Assembly: GCA_964012875.1 (NCBI GenBank)
Contig: CAXGUU010000039.1
Coordinates: 1-16,889 of the forward strand
Direction: 5' to 3'
Origin: CAXGUU01 sp964012875
Lineage (GTDB): Bacteria > Pseudomonadota > Gammaproteobacteria > Ga0077536
Length of the DNA: 16,889 nucleotides
How positions within the stretch are numbered: the first letter of the stretch is position 1; the number at the start of each line of letters is the position of its first letter. The notes beneath the pieces are model-generated. The model did no database searches and was not told the DNA's origin. It worked only from the letters and a program-made list of their open reading frames with translations. Of this stretch, positions 1 to 8,180 are shown piece after piece. The position numbers were made by a program, and so were the translations under genes.

Positions 1-600
1 AGCTGATGGAACGGCGGCCGTCGCAACGGCTGAACTTCCCTGGACATCCGGTTGCTGAACCGCCGCTTGGGCCGGGTCCGGCTTTACACCGAGCAGATCC
101 ATAATGGTGTCATACGCAGCCTTTCCCTGGGCTGCGTAAGGATCGCTTTCATCAACGTGAATTTCCATTTTGAGGAAACTATTGGCTGCCTGCCGCAACT
201 GCACCACACCCATATTGAACCAGGCCTTGGCGTTGTCTGCGTCCCTGACCAGTGCTTCGCGGTAAGCGGAAATCGCTCGATCGGGCTCTTTGGTCCGGGC
301 ATACGCATTGCCCAGGCGGAACCAGTAGACGGCATCCTGCGGCGTCTCACGGACCAGTGTCTGGTAGTGTTTCACCGCGACCGCCCAGTCACCATCCTTA
401 TATGCTTTCTCGGCATCACCCTTGATTTTGCCGAAATCAACCGCAGGCATATTGTCTGACAATTGCTGGTGTTGGTGCGGCGAACCCGAGCACCCGGCGA
501 CACTTATCGTCAGCAAGACGACCATGACGCGCAGTGCTGCACTCCAGTGAGCAGTATCGCATGTTTGCCAGGGCAACCAGTCGCAAGGCATCTGGATCAT
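1..600 (-). CDS. tadD: TadD-like TPR lipoprotein (partial, runs off left edge)
   Basis: The frame stays open from an ATG at 600 to the window edge, giving 200 codons without a stop; the C-terminus is missing. Residues 24-37 form a lipoprotein signal: Arg, then a hydrophobic run, then SVAGC with Cys37 as the lipidated residue. After it come about two tetratricopeptide repeats (roughly residues 61-130), with typical phrases such as YWFRLGNAYART and AWFNMGVVQLRQAA, and then an Ala/Pro/Gln-rich stretch. TadD proteins are outer-membrane lipoproteins that help the secretin assemble. Its place as last gene after tadC, with a 59-base gap, fits. The start is uncertain: ATGs at 600, 591 and 525 are in frame. 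The last would leave a very short, uncharged signal peptide. A CTG at 534 has a GGAG seven bases upstream and would restore an Arg. Confidence 0.85.
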   Translation of the reverse strand, partial: MIQMPCDWLPWQTCDTAHWSAALRVMVVLLTISVAGCSGSPHQHQQLSDNMPAVDFGKIKGDAEKAYKDGDWAVAVKHYQTLVRETPQDAVYWFRLGNAYARTKEPDRAISAYREALVRDADNAKAWFNMGVVQLRQAANSFLKMEIHVDESDPYAAQGKAAYDTIMDLLGVKPDPAQAAVQQPDVQGSSAVATAAVPSA

Positions 601-659
601 CAAACGTTAGGCGTTCTCGCCGCGTGCACCGCACGTCGCCGATCAGGCAGACTCCCGGA

Positions 660-1553
660 TCACATTGTCCCCTCGGACATAAATTTCATGACAATGGGGA
701 AGGCCAGTACAATGAACGTGACCGGGAAAATGAACATGATGAGCGGACCGACCAACTTGATGGGCGCTTCCATGGCTTGCTTTTCGGCACGTTGAAAACG
801 CTCATTGCGGCGTTGCTCGGCCTGAACCCGCAACACGGTTGCCAGGCTCGCACCCATTTTCTCGGCCTGTACGACCGCACTGACGAAGCTAGTTACCTCG
901 GTGATGTCCAGCCGATCGGCCATGCGACGCAAGGCGTCCGCGCGCGTCAATCCTGCGCGCAGATCACGCAGCACAATTGAAAATTCGTTACGCAGGGGGC
1001 CTGGCGGCGCCTTCTCCATCGACTGCGCAAGGGCGCCCGAAAGATTGAGCCCGGCTTCAACGCACATGGTGATGAAATCAAGGTAGATTGGCATGCCGCG
1101 GATTACGGCGATTTCGCGTTTTTTGCGCGTATCCGACAACCACACGTTCGGAAACAAGTAACCCAGTAGTGGTGCAATCAGTATGCCCAGAGGGAAGGAC
1201 TCCTTTAACGCGACCAGGCAAAACCAGACAAGAAAGGGTGCGGCAATCGCTGAAAAAATCTGCAAAGCGACAAATTGTTCGGCCGTCAGCAAGTAACCAA
1301 CGCCGGTGCGCTGGAGCCGCTTTTCCGTCGCCTCCATGTAATCGTAGGGAAGGAACGCGCAGCCGAAATTGGCAATGATTTGTATAAAGGGCCAGATCAA
1401 CTTCAGCAATGGCGGCAGCGGATCCATGTATTCGCGATCTTCCTCCTCGATCAGCGAATTCACCCATACGACCAATAGCAGGAAGCTGGCGGCGCTCAAT
1501 CCCCAGGCTCCCATGATCAGGTAAGGCATAGGTCCGTCGAGTAAGCCTTCCAT
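660..1553 (-). CDS. tadC: TadC, inner-membrane platform protein of Tad pilus
   Basis: This 297-aa protein has hydrophobic segments near residues 13-31, 90-130 (two) and 270-292. Between them is a cytoplasmic T2SSF/GspF-type domain carrying the TadC-like phrase LDFITMCVEAGLNLSGALAQ and later ADRLDITEV and VVQAEKMGASLATVLR. TadB and TadC together form the inner-membrane platform that the TadA ATPase acts on to drive Flp pilus assembly. The gene follows tadB after 26 bases, with a weak GGGT ribosome site seven bases before the ATG, and precedes tadD. Length and domain layout are normal for the family. Confidence 0.95.
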   Translation of the reverse strand: MEGLLDGPMPYLIMGAWGLSAASFLLLVVWVNSLIEEEDREYMDPLPPLLKLIWPFIQIIANFGCAFLPYDYMEATEKRLQRTGVGYLLTAEQFVALQIFSAIAAPFLVWFCLVALKESFPLGILIAPLLGYLFPNVWLSDTRKKREIAVIRGMPIYLDFITMCVEAGLNLSGALAQSMEKAPPGPLRNEFSIVLRDLRAGLTRADALRRMADRLDITEVTSFVSAVVQAEKMGASLATVLRVQAEQRRNERFQRAEKQAMEAPIKLVGPLIMFIFPVTFIVLAFPIVMKFMSEGTM

Positions 1554-1579
1554 CTTTCGTACCCGTTTACCCTGGTTCG

Positions 1580-2458
1580 CTAAACGTCGATTGACGTGAT
1601 CTTACGGATGATGACGTAGCCGGCCGCTTCCATGCCGATGATCACGGCCAGAACCATCCAGCCGACCCCGGTTGTCCAGAGCTTGCTCATCGCTTCCGGC
1701 TCCAGAAAATTGAGCAGCATTCCCAGCAGAATCGGCAAACCGGTCATGACGATACCCTGTAAACGCCCCTGCGCCGTGAGGCTTTCAATCTTGCCTTCCA
1801 TGGTCGATTTTCGTCGCAAGGTGTCGGCTAGCGACTCGACCGTTTCTGCGAGATTGCCACCCACCTCACGGTTAATACGTAACGCCGTCGTCAGCATTCG
1901 AAAGTCCTGCATCGGAATACGCTTTTCCATGTTCGTCAGCGATATTTCGAAATCCACGCCCAAGCGCTGCTCCTGTGTCAGGATTTCGAACTCCTGACTG
2001 AGTGGCGCAGGTTGTTCAGATACAAGGTTGTCGAGCGCAATGTTCAGACTAGCGCCGGCCCGTAACGAACCCGATACCATCGCGAGCGCATCAGGTAGTT
2101 GTCCCTCAATGAGGGACAAGCGCTTGTTGCGCATACGGCGGTATATGAACGTCGGCAGAGTCAGCAAAATCCCGAACACGCCCAGCGTCACAACCAAGTC
2201 ACCTATCAGAATCCACGTCAGCACAGGTAATACCACCAGCGCAATCAGATTCATCCTAAACAGCTGGTTCGGATCGACGAACATGAACATGTCCGCCATG
2301 TTGGCGGAAGCCGAGGTCGTAAAATCCTCCCGATACTTGGAGAGCTGGCTCTGGGCTTTAATGGAAATGATAAGCCACGCCAGTGTCGCCGACAGAAACA
2401 CGCCCAATATCGCGACCGGAAAGGCGAATGCGGCGAAAGCACCGTAAACGTATTCCAT
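1580..2458 (-). CDS. tadB: TadB, inner-membrane platform protein of Tad pilus
   Basis: This 292-aa protein has an N-terminal membrane segment (about residues 8-33), a hydrophobic pair (about 67-105), a T2SSF domain (about 118-240) and a C-terminal membrane pair (about 237-285). Family phrases include LPDALAMVSGSLRAGASL, INREVGGNLAETVESLADTL and LTAQGRLQGIVMTGLPILL. It is the partner of TadC in the inner-membrane platform. The ATG is only three bases after the stop of the ATPase gene, so translation is almost certainly coupled. Nothing is missing or unusual in length. Confidence 0.96.
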   Translation of the reverse strand: MEYVYGAFAAFAFPVAILGVFLSATLAWLIISIKAQSQLSKYREDFTTSASANMADMFMFVDPNQLFRMNLIALVVLPVLTWILIGDLVVTLGVFGILLTLPTFIYRRMRNKRLSLIEGQLPDALAMVSGSLRAGASLNIALDNLVSEQPAPLSQEFEILTQEQRLGVDFEISLTNMEKRIPMQDFRMLTTALRINREVGGNLAETVESLADTLRRKSTMEGKIESLTAQGRLQGIVMTGLPILLGMLLNFLEPEAMSKLWTTGVGWMVLAVIIGMEAAGYVIIRKITSIDV

Positions 2459-2461
2459 TGC

Positions 2462-4156
2462 TTAGCGTCCGAAAATGCTCATATCAACGTGCAAACCGCG
2501 CGCCTGGAGGTCTTCGTAGAATTCCGGTACACGCCCGGTCGCTTCGAAATTACCGACGACCTTACCTTCCGCATCAAACCCGGTCTGCCTGTAGACGAAA
2601 ATATCCTGCATTTGAATGGTGCCGCCTTCTACGCCGGTAATCTCCGTGATATTGATGACCCGTCTGGAACCGTCAGAGAAACGCGTTTGCTGTACGACCA
2701 AATCCACGGCCGAAGCCACCTGCTCACGAATCGCCTGCACTGGCAATTCCATCCCCGACATCATGACCATAACTTCAAGTCGCGAAATCAAATCGCGCGG
2801 CGTATTCGCGTGCGCCGTAGTCAACGAGCCATCGTGCCCCGTGTTCATAGCCTGCAGCATATCGAGTGCCTCACCGCCACGACACTCGCCAACCACGATG
2901 CGATCCGGGCGCATACGTAAGCAGTTTTTGACGAGATCACGAATAGTGACCTGACCTTTGCCTTCGAGGTTTGGCGGTCTGGCCTCGAGACTCACCAGAT
3001 GTGGCTGCACCAGCTTCAGCTCTGCAGCGTCCTCTACGGTCACGATACGTTCATCGGGCGGAATAAAGTTGGATAACACATTCAGTAATGTGGTTTTACC
3101 GGAGCCCGTGCCACCGGAAATTACGATATTGAGCTTTTGCTCGACCGCGACTTTCAGGAAGGCGACCATTTCCGGGTTAATGGCGCCAAATCCGATCAGA
3201 TCCTGGTCAGTTAACTTGTTCTTGGCGAACTTACGAATCGTGAGGCAGGGACCGCGCAGCGCCAGCGGCGGAATAATCGCGTTGACGCGCGAGCCATCCC
3301 TCAGCCGTGCATCAACCATGGGCGAGCTTTCGTCGATGCGACGTCCCAGGGGTGAAACAATTCGTTCAATAGCGGACATCACCGCATCATCGCTCGAAAA
3401 CGTAATTTCGGATTTACCCAGTTTGCCCCCGCGTTCGACGTAAATGTCATCGAACTTGTTGACCATTACCTCGCTTACGGAATCGTCAGCGATCAGCTCT
3501 TCAAGCGGGCCCAGTCCAACCGCTTCATCCAGAACTTGCTTGGCCAGTCTATCGCGATCGACGTCAGATGGAATCTTACTTCCGAGTTCAGCGATGATGT
3601 CTGCGATCAATTCTTTAACATGTTTGCGCAGCTCATCTTCGTCCATCGAACTGATGTCCGTGCGACGCAGATCCATCGCCGCCAGCAGCTCTTCATGAAC
3701 GCGATTGCGGTATTTAAATTTGTCCTTGCGTTGCAGGTCAATGATTGTCTGTGAAAGTTCTTCGGAGTCCTCAATCGCCGCGTGCCGGGGTACGCCAATG
3801 ACAGTCTTCATGCTGTCAAAGTCATCATCGTCTGCAGTGGTGATATCGTCGGGATCGCGTTTTATGATCTCGCCGACCTGCAGAAAGTAACCGGCAATAT
3901 GAATTTTATCGCTCGTATGCAGCGGTCCGTAGTGCTGCACGGGCTCGTCATTGACTTCGACGACACCTTTCTGGGTCACGCTCTCGATGAACAGCCCCTC
4001 TGAAGTACGATGGAATTCCGCATGCTGGGGCGCCACCTTCCAGCCACGCAGCTGAATCAGGTTATTCCTCGACTTGCCGATGGAACATACATCGACCGGA
4101 CAATCAACCGAGGTGAGTACATCACCCTTGCCGTTTTTTATGATGACGCTGAACAT
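2462..4156 (-). CDS. tadA: TadA/CpaF pilus assembly ATPase with N-terminal FHA domain
   Basis: This 564-aa cytoplasmic secretion ATPase powers Flp pilus assembly. Residues 1-97 look like a forkhead-associated domain: SIGKSRNNLIQL at 25-36 and VAPQHAEFHR at 41-50 match the G(R/K)xxxN and SxxH core that binds phosphothreonine. An acidic linker follows (about 101-125). The TadA domain begins near 150. It shows Walker A GGTGSGKT at 348-355, the Asp-box region VTVEDAAEL at 372-380, a Walker B-type segment RPDRIVVGECRGGEALDML at 416-434, and the His box TTAHANTPRD at 446-455. Common TadA/CpaF proteins lack the FHA part, which explains the extra length. It starts 12 bases after the secretin stop, and tadB starts 3 bases after its own. 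No separate TadZ/CpaE gene, often found beside it, is present. Confidence 0.96.
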   Translation of the reverse strand: MFSVIIKNGKGDVLTSVDCPVDVCSIGKSRNNLIQLRGWKVAPQHAEFHRTSEGLFIESVTQKGVVEVNDEPVQHYGPLHTSDKIHIAGYFLQVGEIIKRDPDDITTADDDDFDSMKTVIGVPRHAAIEDSEELSQTIIDLQRKDKFKYRNRVHEELLAAMDLRRTDISSMDEDELRKHVKELIADIIAELGSKIPSDVDRDRLAKQVLDEAVGLGPLEELIADDSVSEVMVNKFDDIYVERGGKLGKSEITFSSDDAVMSAIERIVSPLGRRIDESSPMVDARLRDGSRVNAIIPPLALRGPCLTIRKFAKNKLTDQDLIGFGAINPEMVAFLKVAVEQKLNIVISGGTGSGKTTLLNVLSNFIPPDERIVTVEDAAELKLVQPHLVSLEARPPNLEGKGQVTIRDLVKNCLRMRPDRIVVGECRGGEALDMLQAMNTGHDGSLTTAHANTPRDLISRLEVMVMMSGMELPVQAIREQVASAVDLVVQQTRFSDGSRRVINITEITGVEGGTIQMQDIFVYRQTGFDAEGKVVGNFEATGRVPEFYEDLQARGLHVDMSIFGR

Positions 4157-4168
4157 TGCCCGGCACCG

Positions 4169-5713
4169 TTAGTCGAGTAATTGAAAAGACGAGCCGCTCA
4201 TCGATTCGATGAATCCGTCGACCTGCTCTTTTTCGCGCGCTATGGCTTCAATGTTCTGCTGATCGCCGGCCGAATAGACCACGGGCGTCACGAAAATCAC
4301 AAGATCGGTCTTGGAATCCCGGTAGGCGCGTGAACGAAACAGCGCGCCCAAAATCGGAATCGATTCTAGGCCCTTGACGCCGGTAGAGTCCCGTCCAAGT
4401 TCACGGTCGACCAGCCCAGACATCACCAAGGTCTCCCCGGACTTGAGTTGAATATCTGCAGTTGTCCGGCGCGTCAGAAAGCCCGGCGTGTTGCCAACCG
4501 CGACAGATTGGTCGACGGCGCTGATTTCAGTTTCGACGTTGGCCAGGATATTGTCGTTCATATCAATTTCAGGCTTGATGTTGAGCAGGATACCGAACTG
4601 TTTAAATTCGATCGTAGCGCTGGTCGGCGTAACGATTTCAATCGGCACCTCACCGCCAGCAAGGAAGCTCGCCTCGCCGCCGCTGCGTGCGACCAGACGG
4701 GGCTCTGCCAGTATCAATGCATCTCCAGAACTGACCGCAACATTAATCCGCGAGGTAATTTCGGTCGCGATGCCGAAATAACCAAATGAAGGTTGAAGGC
4801 CAGCCGTATTGATGCCGGCAAGCTGCCCTGGCACACCGGCGCCTCGCAGTACCGAATTATTGAGCGCGTCGGCGGCAATCCGCGGCGCACCGTACTCAGT
4901 TTGCGCGGCGAACGCCGCCGCCGGACCGGCGAAATTGGTGGTCCAGTTAATGCCGAGATTGTCCGTCGCGCTCTTGTTGAATTCGGTAATCTTGACATTC
5001 ATCAAGACCATCTTGGTATCCGCTATATCAATATTGTCTTTGAGCGTGAGATCCATGATCTCTGAGTACTGACCTTTAACGGTCTCAATAATGTTGATGA
5101 CACTGGTATCCACCGTGCCGGTCAGAACAAAATGACCGCCAACTAACTTAATGTCGATACCACCAATGTGTCCCAGCAACGCCTTGACCTCGGCGAGCCG
5201 GGTTGAGGCAGTAAGGTCCAGAGTTTCTGCGAATACAGCCTTGACGGCGTTCAGGTGTGGCGAATGCACACTGTCGTATTCCCCGGTTAATACGATCCGA
5301 TCGCTCACTGCTTCAACCTGAATACCAGGCACATCGGCCAATAGCTGGCGTACGTAACCCGCTTTCTGCTGTAAATCGGCGCTGTTCACTGCACTGGCGT
5401 ACTCAGATCCCTCGACTGTGAATTCGAGGTCGCTTTCCTGACCGTTACGCAACCACAAGTGTAGGGTGGTGGTACCCGGCGCCTCGCCAAAAACCAGCAG
5501 CTGGCCGTTTTTCAGTAGTGACGTGGAGATGAACTCAGCGTTACCGACCGCGACCCGCTCGATGTCGCCGGGACGCATAATTGTCATCTCGCCGACGCGC
5601 AAAGTGATGGCCGCGGCGTCCACAAAAGACGTCGTGACCAGCAGCAGCGCTAGCCAACGCAACGCGCGACCCGTCGGTACCCGCGATTCAGATGACCTTG
5701 AACTTGGCATCAT
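4169..5713 (-). CDS. cpaC: CpaC/RcpA secretin, outer-membrane channel of Tad pilus
   Basis: This 514-aa protein has a signal peptide (hydrophobic LRWLALLLVTTSFVDAAA, about residues 18-35). It is followed by the secretin N-terminal pilus domain (about 36-98; ITLRVGEMTIM, RVAVGNAEFIS). Two BON-like modules come next (about 107-160 and 170-220), each with a LTGEYD or LTGTVD turn. The secretin core spans about 310-480, with VPIEIVTPTSATIEFKQFG and the closing IPILGALFRS (452-461). It forms the outer-membrane pore for the Flp pilus. The start is well supported: a GAGGGA sits about eight bases before the first of two adjacent ATGs. A 104-base gap separates it from the small exported gene upstream, the second-longest gap in the operon. 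The C-terminal tail after 480 is short and hydrophilic. Confidence 0.96.
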   Translation of the reverse strand: MMPSSRSSESRVPTGRALRWLALLLVTTSFVDAAAITLRVGEMTIMRPGDIERVAVGNAEFISTSLLKNGQLLVFGEAPGTTTLHLWLRNGQESDLEFTVEGSEYASAVNSADLQQKAGYVRQLLADVPGIQVEAVSDRIVLTGEYDSVHSPHLNAVKAVFAETLDLTASTRLAEVKALLGHIGGIDIKLVGGHFVLTGTVDTSVINIIETVKGQYSEIMDLTLKDNIDIADTKMVLMNVKITEFNKSATDNLGINWTTNFAGPAAAFAAQTEYGAPRIAADALNNSVLRGAGVPGQLAGINTAGLQPSFGYFGIATEITSRINVAVSSGDALILAEPRLVARSGGEASFLAGGEVPIEIVTPTSATIEFKQFGILLNIKPEIDMNDNILANVETEISAVDQSVAVGNTPGFLTRRTTADIQLKSGETLVMSGLVDRELGRDSTGVKGLESIPILGALFRSRAYRDSKTDLVIFVTPVVYSAGDQQNIEAIAREKEQVDGFIESMSGSSFQLLD

Positions 5714-5817
5714 TGGATGTCCCTCTATCTTTATTCTCTGGGTTCGGTCGCTGGTTCATAACGATCAGTCAGCGATCGCCCGTGGTTCTGGCTCTTAACC
5801 CTGGTTGTTTTCCGCAC

Positions 5818-6096
5818 CTAGTCGAGCACCGGCATCCTGCCAACGTGCGCCGCACCCTCGGTGCTGCTGCCGCCGATGATGAGTTCAATCGACGGACCAC
5901 TCCCCGCAGCGGTCGAAGCCGCGACCGCCGCTTGCTCACTAGCAACACGGCTGCCCGCGCTTGCTGATGATGAAGTCTCAACCCGAGTGTCGGCGCCACT
6001 GTCCGAATCCACCGACCGCACAGTTCCTTCTGCGCCTGACTGGGCGGCCCAAAGGACCACCGCTAACGTCAACGGCACTTTCCCGCACAGCATCAT
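5818..6096 (-). CDS. Small exported protein with CpaB-like C-terminal tail
   Basis: This 92-aa protein belongs to no family I recognise. It starts with a signal peptide (VPLTLAVVLWAAQSGA, about residues 7-22). A low-complexity Ser/Ala/Asp region (about 25-68) follows. The last 23 residues (70-92) align without gaps, to the very C-terminus, with the last 23 residues of CpaB next door: 11 of 23 are identical, including IIGG, the SxEG block, and the final VxD. AGGT just before the two ATGs is a plausible ribosome site, and the gene begins 13 bases after the cpaB stop. I infer a periplasmic partner or competitor of CpaB in the Tad channel. The Ser/Ala-rich middle carries no recognisable domain. 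It is probably a real gene because of the signal peptide, spacing and tail match. Confidence 0.8.
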   Translation of the reverse strand: MMLCGKVPLTLAVVLWAAQSGAEGTVRSVDSDSGADTRVETSSSASAGSRVASEQAAVAASTAAGSGPSIELIIGGSSTEGAAHVGRMPVLD

Positions 6097-6109
6097 CGTG
6101 ACCTCGATT

Positions 6110-8059
6110 TCAGTCCGTAACCTTAAGCTTCTTCGATTTCGCTACGCCTTCATCGCTGGCCCCGCCGATAATCATATCGATAGTTACCGAGCCTCCGGTG
6201 ACGGGAATATTCGCCTGCACCACAGCGATTTGTTCGGCGCTCAATACCTCGCCATCCGCGCCGACTACGCGCCCGTATTCATCGACCCTCAGCCCGGCGG
6301 CCTCGAGCTGCGCCTGGCTCAGCAGACCACCTTCGGTCATCACCAAGTCGTCGGGGTCAATGACGTTGCCGTCCTTGTCGACAATTTCCCCGTTCTCGTT
6401 CAGTGTCAGACCCCCGGCGGCCAATGCCGCCTGATCTATGACATTGCCGTTGACGTCAGTAACCAGCGAATCGGGGTCAACGACATTGCCGTCGGCATCA
6501 ACAATCTCGCCGTTTTCGTTAACGCTTAAGCCGGCAGCGGCAAGTTGCTCCGTCGTGAGCACATCGCCATTGGCCGAGACGACTAGGCTATCGGAGTCGA
6601 CCACCTTACCGTTTGCATCGACGATTTCACCGTTCTCGTTAATCGACAGCCCGGCCGCCGCTAACGCTTCGGCAGACAACACCTTACCGGCAGCAGTCCT
6701 GACCAATTCACCAGGGTCGACAACCCGTCCGTTCTCATCGACGATTTCGCCGCTTTCATTGACCGTCAGGCCGGCTGCCGCCAATTCCTGCTTAGTCATC
6801 ACCTGTCCATTGGCAGTCACTACAACATCCTCGGCAGAGACGATGTTTCCGTCGGCATCGACAATCTGGCCAGCCGCGTTGACGGTAAATCCTGCTTTTT
6901 CCAAATCCTGCTTGTTCAGTACACGTCCGTCGGCGGTGACGACCAGATCATTCGGATCAACAACGTTGCCACTCCTATCAACAATTTCTCCGTCCTCATT
7001 GACCGTTAGTCCTGCCGCAGCCAGCTGATCGGCGTTCATAAGCGTGTTGCCCTCAGCATCAACCAAATTGCCACGGTCGTCGACGCCGGCAGCAACCGCT
7101 ACCCGTGCCGCGTTGGCAGCGCCTTCAATTTCCATTTGCTGAGCGTTGACAAACAAATCTTGCGCCGAGACCTGACTGAAGTCCGCCATCGATTCGTCAT
7201 TGCGGTTACGTAATATGGCGAGCAGATCACCTTTGTCGATCGCCGCTGAAATCAAGGCCGCTTCCCGGGGCGTTACATCCAGGGTAAACGTACTGAAATT
7301 ACGCTCCTGCCGTGGGTGCGGGTAATGCAGCATGTCAAGATTTTCGCGATAGGGCTCTCGACCTGTCGCCAGAACGCGTACGCTTTGCAAGACCGGCATG
7401 ATGATGTCTTCCGGCAGCGCGGCCGACACCAACTCATCGATTTGCGCGTTGTCACCGCTGCCGGACAAAGCGATATCAATCAATGACTGCGGAATGGACG
7501 CACGGACGGCGTCTGGTAACTGATCGACAAGATCGGATGTCAGGTACAGAGACGAAAAACCGGTGTAATCGACCGAGATGTTCACGAACAAGTCAATACG
7601 GTTACCCGGTCTAACGAATCCAGCGATCGAATTGATGTCGTCAACCTGAACGGTTAACGCACGGCGCCCCATCGGCACTGAGTCAGAAAAATCAACCGGG
7701 ACGTCGTCGTCCAAGAAACTCTTCAGGATGGGCTTGCCGGCTGCAATGCTTACCTCGAGTGAACGGCCCAGGTATTTTTCGTACTCGCTCGAAGGTATCG
7801 CATCAGAATGCGCGAAATTGGTTGGAATACTGCGCTGGGACAGGTGTTCCCGCCGAAGCAACGTGCCCTTGCGCAAATCCGCTGCAGCTACGAGCAGAAC
7901 GACTTCACCGCGATTATTGCCAGCGTATTTCTTAATCAGTGACGCTTCTTCGCTCTTCAAATAGAAGTACGACATCAACGCCGCAAAGAGGCCGAATCCA
8001 ACCGCACCGATTAGTAATGGAATTCCGAATGCGCTTTTACTATCGCCTACGTCCGCCAT
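6110..8059 (-). CDS. cpaB: CpaB/RcpC pilus assembly protein, enlarged by 40-residue repeats
   Basis: This 649-aa protein is roughly twice the usual CpaB length. A membrane anchor (about residues 12-33) is followed by an SAF domain (about 51-115; VVLLVAAADLRKGTLL, YLGRSLEVSIAAGKPIL). An RcpC domain spans about 128-290 (ALTVQVDDINSIAGFVRPGN; REAALISAAIDKGDLLAILRN). Residues 325-612 hold six full 40-residue repeats (one of 39) plus partial copies at both ends. The tail 624-649 (IDMIIGG and onward) is the normal CpaB C-terminal motif, so the repeats are an insertion before it. CpaB proteins sit in the periplasm and work with the secretin, and are thought to gate or link the channel. GGAGGGG nine bases before the ATG decides the start. 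A 121-base gap, the longest in the operon, lies upstream. Confidence 0.93.
   Translation of the reverse strand: MADVGDSKSAFGIPLLIGAVGFGLFAALMSYFYLKSEEASLIKKYAGNNRGEVVLLVAAADLRKGTLLRREHLSQRSIPTNFAHSDAIPSSEYEKYLGRSLEVSIAAGKPILKSFLDDDVPVDFSDSVPMGRRALTVQVDDINSIAGFVRPGNRIDLFVNISVDYTGFSSLYLTSDLVDQLPDAVRASIPQSLIDIALSGSGDNAQIDELVSAALPEDIIMPVLQSVRVLATGREPYRENLDMLHYPHPRQERNFSTFTLDVTPREAALISAAIDKGDLLAILRNRNDESMADFSQVSAQDLFVNAQQMEIEGAANAARVAVAAGVDDRGNLVDAEGNTLMNADQLAAAGLTVNEDGEIVDRSGNVVDPNDLVVTADGRVLNKQDLEKAGFTVNAAGQIVDADGNIVSAEDVVVTANGQVMTKQELAAAGLTVNESGEIVDENGRVVDPGELVRTAAGKVLSAEALAAAGLSINENGEIVDANGKVVDSDSLVVSANGDVLTTEQLAAAGLSVNENGEIVDADGNVVDPDSLVTDVNGNVIDQAALAAGGLTLNENGEIVDKDGNVIDPDDLVMTEGGLLSQAQLEAAGLRVDEYGRVVGADGEVLSAEQIAVVQANIPVTGGSVTIDMIIGGASDEGVAKSKKLKVTD
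6224..7087 (-). repeat. Tandem 120-bp (40-residue) repeats inside cpaB
   Basis: Six tandem units occupy CpaB residues 347-585, with a partial unit before (325-346) and a decayed one after (586-612). Unit starts on the minus strand are at 7021, 6901, 6781, 6661, 6541 and 6421; the last full unit is one codon shorter. The consensus is AAGLTVNENGEIVD, then xxGNVVDPDDLV, then about 14 variable residues ending in L. Each unit carries two Gly-centred turns flanked by short Val/Ile strands, plus many Asp and Asn. The units differ mainly at codon third positions while the protein pattern is kept, which suggests old copies held by selection. Three-base periodicity is intact across all units. Confidence 0.95.
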
Positions 8060-8118
8060 GCGAATCGTCCCCTCCGACCATCCGATTCAAATGCCGGACG
8101 TCCATTATTGTTTGTTGA

Positions 8119-8136
8119 CGGCCGATATCAAGGCCG
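8119..8136 (-). promoter_or_regulatory. Hairpin in the gap before cpaB
   Basis: CGGCC and GGCCG arms flank an 8-base loop containing GATATC, within the longest intergenic gap of the operon (8060-8180). There is no following T-run, so it is not a classical terminator. It could be an attenuator, an mRNA processing site or chance; an internal promoter in the same gap is possible but not clear. Confidence 0.2.
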
Positions 8137-8180
8137 ATCCTTTGGGCAACAGATTTACCGCTGCCACAATTTCTAATTAG

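Noticed and set aside
437..634. 65-codon minus-strand frame at the start of tadD
   Set aside because: It overlaps the tadD lipoprotein signal in another frame and shows no coding pattern of its own.
5861..7028. Long plus-strand open frames (222 and 196 codons) opposite cpaB
   Set aside because: They are produced by the regular codon pattern of the cpaB repeats on the other strand; the translations are low-complexity Ser/Thr/Pro with no signal or motif.
6224..7087. CRISPR array or intergenic satellite
   Set aside because: The 120-base period is in frame within cpaB, units have no separate spacers, and the protein pattern is conserved.
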